From NCBI GenBank assembly GCA_903858085.1, contig CAIOHJ010000043.1, forward strand, positions 1-5,754: a stretch of 5,754 nucleotides of DNA, written 5' to 3'. Each line of letters starts with the position of its first letter. The stretch's first letter is position 1. The stretch is from an uncultured Chloroflexota bacterium. Its GTDB lineage: Bacteria; Chloroflexota; Anaerolineae; Caldilineales; Caldilineaceae. Under the pieces are notes generated by a model that had not been told where the DNA came from, made no database searches, and saw nothing but the letters and a program-made list of their open reading frames with translations. The position numbers were made by a program, and so were the translations under genes. Shown in pieces: positions 1-4,536 of the stretch.

Positions 1-2748
1 CTCTGGCGTGGCGAATTGCTGGCAGGATTGGAGGAGATCGACGCGCACGGATTCTGGGAATGGCTCTCGCTGGAACGCGGCCTCTGGCGCGAAAAATGTC
101 TGACAGCGTATGATCGGTTGATTCAGCTCTATCTGGCGCAGGGGCGGGCGACCGCCGCCACCGACGCTGCGCGCGGGCTGATCACCCTGGATCCCCTGCG
201 TGAAAAGTCTCAGCAATATCTGATGACCGCATTGGTCGAACAGGGGGAGCGCCGCCAGGCGCTGCACGAGTACCAGAGCTATACAGCACTGTTAGAAGCT
301 GAGGTCGGCGCAAAACCGGCTGCCGAGCTGACCCGCCTGCACGATCAGATCCGCGCCGGCGCGTCAGCACGCCCTCTCCACCACAACCTGCCACACGAAC
401 GCACACCCTTTGTCGGCTATCCCCAAGAAGTGGCACAGATCACGGCACATCTTCGTCAAGGGAGCGCTCGCCTGTTGACCCTGATCGGGCTGGGTGGGAG
501 CGGCAAAACCAGACTCGCCGTTCATGTGGCACACCAGGAATTGCTCAATCGATGGGATGGGATCTACTTTGTGCCGCTGGCTGCCGCCAGGAGCGGCGAG
601 TTGCCCGACCTGATCTTGCGCGCGCTCGGGCTGATGCACCACAGCTATCGGGATGCAGCGGCCATCCTCAAAGCATGGCTTTTCCGCCGAAAAATCCTCC
701 TGGTGCTCGATAATTTTGAGCAGGTGTTGGACGATGCCATCCAGCTGGTCGATCTGCTCACTGGGGCGCCCCAGTTGACAATCCTCGCCACTGCACGCGA
801 GCGGCTGAACCTGTACGGCGAGCACATTGTCGAATTGAGAGGCCTTGAACTGCCCCGAGCCCCCCTGAATCTCTCCAGCCCCACCCAGGATCTGTACGAA
901 AATGCAGCGGTGCAGATTTTTCTGCAGACTGCACGGCGCGTGGCGCCGCACTATCAGCCGGCGCGCATCGAGGAGGCCTATCTGCGCGAGCTCTGCTGGC
1001 GGCTGGGCGGCTTGCCGCTGGCCTTGGAGCTGATGGCGGCCCGCATTCGTGAGGTGTCGGTCGGCCAGATGGTGGCCCAGCTGCGGCAGGATTTCAGCCT
1101 TCTCACCAGCGAGCACCGCGACGCTGCCGAGCAACAGCGCAGCATGACCACGATCGTCGCGACAGCCTTCGCTTCACTCTCCGCGGCGGCGCAGCAGAGC
1201 TATCAGCAGTTGTCCCTGTTGAGCGATCCCTTTGAGGTGCAAACAGCAATGGCCCTGTGTGCCGTCGACGCGCGCACAGCCGAGCTGCTTCTGGCGGAAC
1301 TGGCACGCAAGATGCTGCTGCGGCGCACCGACGATGGCCGCTATGACTGGCATCCCCTCATCCAACAAGATGCCCGTGACCGTCTCGCCGCCAATGCTGC
1401 ACACCTTGCCCAGCAACAACAGCGCCACCGCAGCTTTTTCGGCGAGTATGTCGGCGCAATCCAACTCAACCGCTTCGGCCCACGCAACCATCCAGAAATT
1501 CAAGCCATCGACCGGGTCTTCAACGACCTGGCCACTGCCTGGCGCCAGGCGTGCGACTCGGTCGATCTCGCTTTTCTGGCGGCCACTGCCAAAAACTTGA
1601 TGTTGTATGCCGACCTTGCCTTTCGTTATCAGGCGGTCGCCGCGCTGTTGGAGGAAGCTGTGCAGCGGCTGCGCAGCTTGCACGCCCCCCCTGACCTTCC
1701 CCAGAAGGACCGAGGTCCGTTGGACGCAGCGCAGCGGGTGCAGGTATACGACGAGGTGTTGCTGCGGCTGGCGCGTGTCTGCCTGTTGATGACCGACCTG
1801 GATCGCGTCGACGCGCTCTGTCAGGAAAATGCCCGCCTGCACGCCAGTTCACCGGCACATGGGCGGCCCGCCCACAACGCCGGTGAACTGCGCACCCTTG
1901 AACTGGGTCTGCAGGGGATCGTCGCGCTGGCGCGCGGCGATCGGGTGCGGTGCGCCGCAGCGATGGAGGAGTTGATGGCCGTCGCAGTGGCGCTGCAGGA
2001 TCATGGCCTGGTGGCGGTGGTCTTGGGACACTACGCAGAGCTCGCATCGGCGGCAGGCGACTTTGTCCAAGCCACAACCTATCTGACCGAAAGCCTGGCG
2101 ATCTTTCGCCGCATCGACGACCGGTCGAGCACAGCTGTGGTCTTGATCAACCTGGCCGAAGCCGACTACAACCATCGCCAGGATGCGCCAGCAGCGCTGG
2201 CGCTGATCGAGGAGGCGGCCACCCTCTATACATTGGAACAAGATCGTGTGGGCCACGCCTACGCGAACTATAAAAAGGGCTGGATTGAGCTCGAAACCCT
2301 TCACCCACTCCCTGCCACCTGGTTTGAAATGGTGCGAAACAGCCTCGACATCCGCCGCGATCTGCTCGACAAGCTGGAGATCGCAGCGACCCTGCAGTTG
2401 CTGGCCTGCGCCGAAATCCAGCAAGGAGACCTGCCTGCAGCAGAAGACAATCTCTACGAAGCGCTGCGGCTCAGCGTCGAGATCCAGGCACTGCCCCAAC
2501 AGATGAACTGCATCGGCCTGTATGGACTCTGGGCGGCAGCACGCGGAAATGTCCAGACCGGCGCTGAATTGATGCACTGTGCCCTGCAGAGCCCTGTCTG
2601 CGAGCCACATATCCGGCGGCGGCTCCACCGCGCGCTGGAGCAGGTTTCCCCTCCTCTGCCCCCTGAAACAGTCGCTGCCGCCCGCACGCGCAAGGTCGAC
2701 GAGACGGTCACCGATCTGTTGGCGGGCATTTTGCTGGTTTCTGAGTGA
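1..2748 (+). CDS. SARP/AfsR-like regulator with BTAD, STAND (NB-ARC-type) ATPase and TPR-like regions; 5' end outside window
   Basis: The frame is open from base 1, so the gene starts upstream; a TTG at 16 is not a credible start because the bases before it already read as BTAD sequence (LWRGELLAGL). It ends at TGA 2746-2748, leaving 915 visible residues. Residues 1 to about 115 are the helical end of a bacterial transcriptional activation domain. Next comes a P-loop ATPase: Walker A GLGGSGKT (bases 487-510), Walker B LLVLDN near residues 233-238, an ILATARERL sensor-like strand near 261, and a GLPLAL motif near 337-342. HPLIQQDARDRL near 451 looks like the end of a winged-helix segment. The C-terminal part is alpha-helical and TPR-like, for example GDFVQATTYLTESLAIFRRI and a second repeat around bases 2407-2484. 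Family knowledge: such proteins are cytoplasmic, nucleotide-controlled transcription activators with an N-terminal DNA-binding domain, here outside the window. Target genes and inducer are unknown. A STAND regulator lacking the DNA-binding domain cannot be excluded. Confidence 0.9.
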   Translation, partial: LWRGELLAGLEEIDAHGFWEWLSLERGLWREKCLTAYDRLIQLYLAQGRATAATDAARGLITLDPLREKSQQYLMTALVEQGERRQALHEYQSYTALLEAEVGAKPAAELTRLHDQIRAGASARPLHHNLPHERTPFVGYPQEVAQITAHLRQGSARLLTLIGLGGSGKTRLAVHVAHQELLNRWDGIYFVPLAAARSGELPDLILRALGLMHHSYRDAAAILKAWLFRRKILLVLDNFEQVLDDAIQLVDLLTGAPQLTILATARERLNLYGEHIVELRGLELPRAPLNLSSPTQDLYENAAVQIFLQTARRVAPHYQPARIEEAYLRELCWRLGGLPLALELMAARIREVSVGQMVAQLRQDFSLLTSEHRDAAEQQRSMTTIVATAFASLSAAAQQSYQQLSLLSDPFEVQTAMALCAVDARTAELLLAELARKMLLRRTDDGRYDWHPLIQQDARDRLAANAAHLAQQQQRHRSFFGEYVGAIQLNRFGPRNHPEIQAIDRVFNDLATAWRQACDSVDLAFLAATAKNLMLYADLAFRYQAVAALLEEAVQRLRSLHAPPDLPQKDRGPLDAAQRVQVYDEVLLRLARVCLLMTDLDRVDALCQENARLHASSPAHGRPAHNAGELRTLELGLQGIVALARGDRVRCAAAMEELMAVAVALQDHGLVAVVLGHYAELASAAGDFVQATTYLTESLAIFRRIDDRSSTAVVLINLAEADYNHRQDAPAALALIEEAATLYTLEQDRVGHAYANYKKGWIELETLHPLPATWFEMVRNSLDIRRDLLDKLEIAATLQLLACAEIQQGDLPAAEDNLYEALRLSVEIQALPQQMNCIGLYGLWAAARGNVQTGAELMHCALQSPVCEPHIRRRLHRALEQVSPPLPPETVAAARTRKVDETVTDLLAGILLVSE
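1845..1890. repeat. 12-bp perfect inverted repeat inside the regulator gene
   Basis: Arm 1 is CAGTTCACCGGC at 1845-1856 and its exact reverse complement is GCCGGTGAACTG at 1879-1890. The 22-bp spacer contains a second small inverted repeat, GGGCG (1861-1865) with CGCCC (1869-1873). The whole could fold as a nested hairpin in mRNA or extrude as a cruciform. It encodes a Ser/Pro/His/Gly-rich turn (about residues 615-630) just before the TPR-like region. No T-run follows, so it does not look like an intrinsic terminator. Chance in GC-rich coding DNA is possible. Confidence 0.6.
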
Positions 2749-3316
2749 GCGGGGGCAGACAGGCAAAAACCAGTGTGTCACGCAGCTCCCCGGTCAGATG
2801 GTGGCGAGTGTGGTTGTGCAGGGTGCCCTCCAGCGTAAAACCGGCCCGCCGCGCCACAGCAGCGCTGCGCTCGTTGGCGGCGTCACAGCGAATTTCAACC
2901 CGCTGTGCCCCCACGGCATCAAACGCAAAACGCGTGATCGCCGACACCGCTTCGGTGATATAGCCCTGGCCGCTCAACGACGTGCGTACCCAGTAGCCGA
3001 TCTCCACCGCAGGCAGCTCCCAGTTGATGCGATGCATGCCACTGCCCCCGACCAGGAGCCCGTCTGACTTGCGCCACAACAACAACACCAGATCTGCACG
3101 CATCAAAAAATTGGCTGCAGCCTGGCGTGCCCACGCTTCGCTCTCTGCCAGGTCCGGCATCTTCACTGCCCAAGGCAGCCACTGGCTCACCGCTGCCCAC
3201 GACTCCCGCAGCGCCCCATTGACCGCTTCGCCCTCCCCTGGCCGTGGTGCACGCAAATACAGACGATCGCTTGCAAATTCGCTCGGAAAATCATACAAGA
3301 TCGGCACCGGGTTCAT
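2708..3316 (-). CDS. GNAT-family N-acetyltransferase, RimJ/RimL type
   Basis: This encodes 202 residues from ATG 3316-3314 to TGA 2710-2708. The frame runs further upstream, but only this ATG (and a GTG directly before it) sits 9 nt behind a good ribosome binding site, and recognisable family sequence starts soon after (SDRLYLRAP near residues 17-24). The GNAT fold is visible: strand EIGYWV (105-110), the acetyl-CoA pyrophosphate-loop segment SLSGQGYITEAV (113-124), and NERSAAVARRAGF (148-160), the usual helix and strand that close the domain. Length is slightly above the usual 170-190 because of a short Pro/Lys-rich tail. Family role: transfer of an acetyl group from acetyl-CoA to an amine, classically the N-terminus of a ribosomal protein, but relatives also modify antibiotics or small amines; the substrate here cannot be told. 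It is cytoplasmic, with no signal peptide. Its last 41 bp overlap the end of the convergent regulator gene. Confidence 0.9.
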   Translation of the reverse strand: MNPVPILYDFPSEFASDRLYLRAPRPGEGEAVNGALRESWAAVSQWLPWAVKMPDLAESEAWARQAAANFLMRADLVLLLWRKSDGLLVGGSGMHRINWELPAVEIGYWVRTSLSGQGYITEAVSAITRFAFDAVGAQRVEIRCDAANERSAAVARRAGFTLEGTLHNHTRHHLTGELRDTLVFACLPPLTQKPAKCPPTDR

Positions 3317-3325
3317 CACTTTTTT

Positions 3326-3331
3326 CCTCTC
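3326..3331 (-). promoter_or_regulatory. Ribosome binding site of the acetyltransferase
   Basis: On the minus strand GAGAGG lies 9 nt before the ATG at 3316, followed by an A-rich spacer (AAAAAAGTG). This decides the start in favour of 3316 (or the GTG one codon earlier) over the much longer upstream frame, which is antisense to the lipoprotein gene. Confidence 0.7.
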
Positions 3332-3334
3332 AAC

Positions 3335-3359
3335 GCCGAAAAGACCCTCTCTTTTCGGC
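3335..3359. promoter_or_regulatory. 10-bp perfect hairpin directly upstream of the acetyltransferase ribosome binding site
   Basis: GCCGAAAAGA (3335-3344) pairs exactly with TCTTTTCGGC (3350-3359) around a 5-nt loop. In the minus-strand transcript the stem ends 3 nt before the GAGAGG ribosome binding site, so it is part of the leader if transcription starts further right. No U-tract follows on the minus strand, so a terminator is unlikely. It could be an mRNA stability or translation-control element, or a dimeric operator read as DNA. The structure is seen directly; the role is inferred. Confidence 0.55.
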
Positions 3360-3373
3360 CCTTCTCTGCTGCC

Positions 3374-3383
3374 AGAGCGCTCT
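3374..3383. promoter_or_regulatory. 10-bp perfect palindrome next to the predicted -35 box
   Basis: AGAGCGCTCT is a perfect palindrome. Its last base is also the first base of the proposed -35 hexamer of the lipoprotein promoter. The position would suit an operator, but a 10-bp palindrome alone is weak evidence. Confidence 0.3.
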
Positions 3384-3411
3384 TGGGGGTACGCCTGTTC
3401 TGTGCTATAGT
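3383..3411 (+). promoter_or_regulatory. Candidate sigma70-type promoter of the lipoprotein gene
   Basis: The -10 box TATAGT (3406-3411) matches the TATAAT consensus at 5 of 6 positions and is preceded by TGC, an extended -10 (TGn) element. The -35 box TTGGGG (3383-3388) matches TTGACA at 3 of 6 positions, with a 17-bp spacer. Transcription would start near 3418 and give a leader of about 43 nt before the ATG at 3461. I saw no comparably good promoter for the leftward acetyltransferase. Confidence 0.55.
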
Positions 3412-3420
3412 GCGCACAGA
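3399..3420. promoter_or_regulatory. Inverted repeat TCTGTGC-N8-GCACAGA bracketing the predicted -10 box
   Basis: Seven-base arms at 3399-3405 and 3414-3420 are exact reverse complements, and the proposed -10 hexamer lies in the 8-bp spacer. The 15-bp centre-to-centre half-site spacing is of the kind bound by dimeric repressors, and a protein bound here would occlude RNA polymerase. No cognate regulator is identifiable in the window. Confidence 0.45.
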
Positions 3421-3460
3421 GTTTGCTGGGGAGAAAGTCCTCTGAAAAACAGGTTATGCG

Positions 3461-4261
3461 ATGAATGCAGCTGCTTCTCTTCTGATCTTTACCCTGCTTC
3501 TGGCCGGCACGCTGGGCCTGGCTGGCTGTGGCAGCCCTGAAGTCCTGCCCACGCGCACCCCGGTGCCTACCTGGACACCGACCCCCGCAGCCCAAGCGCC
3601 CCCCCCGGTTGAACAGACCGCAACGCCTGTCGGCCCGGTCCAGCCGGGCGAACAGGCGATCGACCCGACCAAAATCGCAGCAGCCATTGCCACGCCCACC
3701 AGCACAGCGACACCGCTCCCCACGCCCACCGCCACACCGCTCCCCCCGACTGAGACACCCACTGAGACACCCACTGAGACACCCAGTGAGACGCCGACCG
3801 AGACACCGACCGCAACAGCGCTCCCTCCCGAGACGCCCACCCCGTTGCCAGTCCCTGAAGCCACCCTTCCCCTGGACTCAGGGTACCCCTTTCTGCTCGA
3901 AGAGGCTGTCAAATTCCCCACGACCTCGCTGGCCCCGAATGTCGTGCGGATCTACGGCTATATCTATTCACCTGCCGAGTTTGGCCTGGCCGGCTACACG
4001 CTGCGTGTCCTCCATCAGGGGATGCCACTTGTCGTCGACGAAGTCTCCTGGGCAGGTCTGCCCGAACAGACCCGTACCGAAGCCAGCCCCTACACCCGTT
4101 TCACCAACTTCAGCGTGATCTTTGTCGAACCCCAGTCGGGCGAATGGCGGATCCAGCTGCTCGACCCCCAACAACAGCCCGCAGGTCCAGAGGCAATTTT
4201 TACATTGTCTGCCGACGAAATCACCCGTGAGCTCTACCTGCGCTATGCTCTGAAACGTTAG
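3461..4261 (+). CDS. Thr/Pro-linker lipoprotein with C-terminal beta-rich domain
   Basis: This encodes 266 residues from ATG 3461 to TAG 4259-4261. An in-frame stop at 3443-3445 excludes a longer product, and AGG at 3451-3453 gives a modest ribosome binding site 7 nt upstream. Residues 7-22 form a hydrophobic signal segment ending in a lipobox LAGC, with Cys23 as the expected lipid-modified residue, so the mature protein should be anchored on the outer face of the membrane. Residues 24-135 are a low-complexity Thr/Pro-rich linker including a TETP tandem repeat (97-116). Residues about 140-266 look like a compact beta-rich domain (VVRIYGYIYS, YTLRVLHQGMPLVV, GEWRIQLLDPQQ). I do not recognise this domain by name; it resembles the immunoglobulin-like or carboxypeptidase-regulatory-like beta domains of Chloroflexota surface proteins. 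Function is unknown; a surface-binding or structural role is a guess. It is apparently monocistronic. Confidence 0.88.
   Translation: MNAAASLLIFTLLLAGTLGLAGCGSPEVLPTRTPVPTWTPTPAAQAPPPVEQTATPVGPVQPGEQAIDPTKIAAAIATPTSTATPLPTPTATPLPPTETPTETPTETPSETPTETPTATALPPETPTPLPVPEATLPLDSGYPFLLEEAVKFPTTSLAPNVVRIYGYIYSPAEFGLAGYTLRVLHQGMPLVVDEVSWAGLPEQTRTEASPYTRFTNFSVIFVEPQSGEWRIQLLDPQQQPAGPEAIFTLSADEITRELYLRYALKR
3749..3808 (+). repeat. Five tandem 12-bp units encoding TETP repeats
   Basis: Three identical copies of ACTGAGACACCC (3749-3784) are followed by two diverged copies (3785-3796 and 3797-3808). They are in frame and encode TETP, TETP, TETP, SETP, TETP in the lipoprotein linker. The identical first three copies suggest recent slippage or unequal-exchange expansion, so copy number may vary between strains. 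Confidence 0.9.
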
Positions 4262-4274
4262 AAGTAAGTGTAAA

Positions 4275-4408
4275 ATGAGTGCATGGCAAAGACAAATGTC
4301 GGACAAGTTGTGGTCCGTGTGGGAGCCGTTGATACCAGAGCGTGTAAATCAGCGCCGATGGGCGGCGGGCGACCACGCAAGCGGGTCGTGCGGACGGGAT
4401 GGCTGTAG
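4275..4408 (+). pseudogene. Frameshifted N-terminal stub of an IS5-like transposase
   Basis: From the ATG at 4275 the frame reads MSDKLWSVWEPLIPERVNQRR, which resembles the N-terminus of IS5-superfamily transposases (pattern LxDxxWxxxEPLxP). After about base 4360 the expected continuation GGGRPRKR appears in a different frame (the one passing through 4361-4408) and soon meets TAG at 4406-4408. One extra base, or two missing ones, near 4350-4362 would explain the switch. No catalytic DDE region follows; only some 45 codons of a gene normally several hundred codons long remain. It lies 13 bp after the lipoprotein stop, and no terminal inverted repeats or target duplication were found. The assignment rests on short motif resemblance. 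A 41-codon frame from ATG 4283 also contains the GGGRPRKR segment but has no other family features. Confidence 0.55.
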
Positions 4409-4433
4409 GGCGAAGTGGCACTTCGCCCTCTTT
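4407..4433 (+). terminator. Possible intrinsic terminator downstream of the lipoprotein gene
   Basis: AGGGCGAAGT (4407-4416) pairs exactly with ACTTCGCCCT (4420-4429) around the 3-nt loop GGC, a strong 10-bp stem. It is followed on the plus strand by a weak pyrimidine run (CTTT, 4430-4433). It lies about 145 nt beyond the lipoprotein stop, after the transposase stub, and between convergent genes. On the minus strand no T-run follows the stem, so it would serve rightward transcription better. The short U-tract makes efficiency doubtful. Confidence 0.45.
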
Positions 4434-4536
4434 GCGGCGCTCTCAGGCGGGGCGTAGCCATGCTTCATTTCACGTGTGCCCTGATCGCTTTTCGCGCAGC
4501 CGGGTGATTCGGATAGGCGCTTCAGAGACCCTGCGG

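Noticed and set aside
1..2748. STAND ATPase as an antiviral Avs-type or other defence protein
   Set aside because: The N-terminal visible part is a BTAD domain and the ATPase plus TPR-like layout matches SARP/AfsR-like transcription regulators. No effector nuclease or other defence gene is nearby.
1849..2781. Minus-strand frame of 310 codons opposite the regulator
   Set aside because: Composition is rich in Cys, Gln, Arg and His with no recognisable motif. It is the antisense of TPR-like coding sequence in GC-rich DNA.
3428..3442. Small hairpin in the lipoprotein leader (GGGGA with TCCTC)
   Set aside because: Only five pairs including a G-U wobble around a 5-nt loop; too weak to call.
3317..3595. 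Longer acetyltransferase starting at 3595 (295 residues)
   Set aside because: The extra 93 residues are low-complexity, antisense to the lipoprotein gene and its promoter, and show no family similarity. The ATG at 3316 has a well-placed ribosome binding site.
3454..3921. Minus-strand frame rich in Gly/Val/Ser repeats opposite the lipoprotein
   Set aside because: Its repeats are the complement of the Thr/Pro linker codons. The plus-strand frame has a start, lipobox and folded domain, so this is a shadow.
3461..4261. CRISPR-like or other regular repeat array in the TETP region
   Set aside because: The repeats are contiguous 12-bp in-frame units with no spacers and encode a linker.
4434..4536. 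Possible small RNA or gene between the hairpin and the SH3b stop
   Set aside because: No promoter, strong structure or plausible reading frame was seen on either strand.
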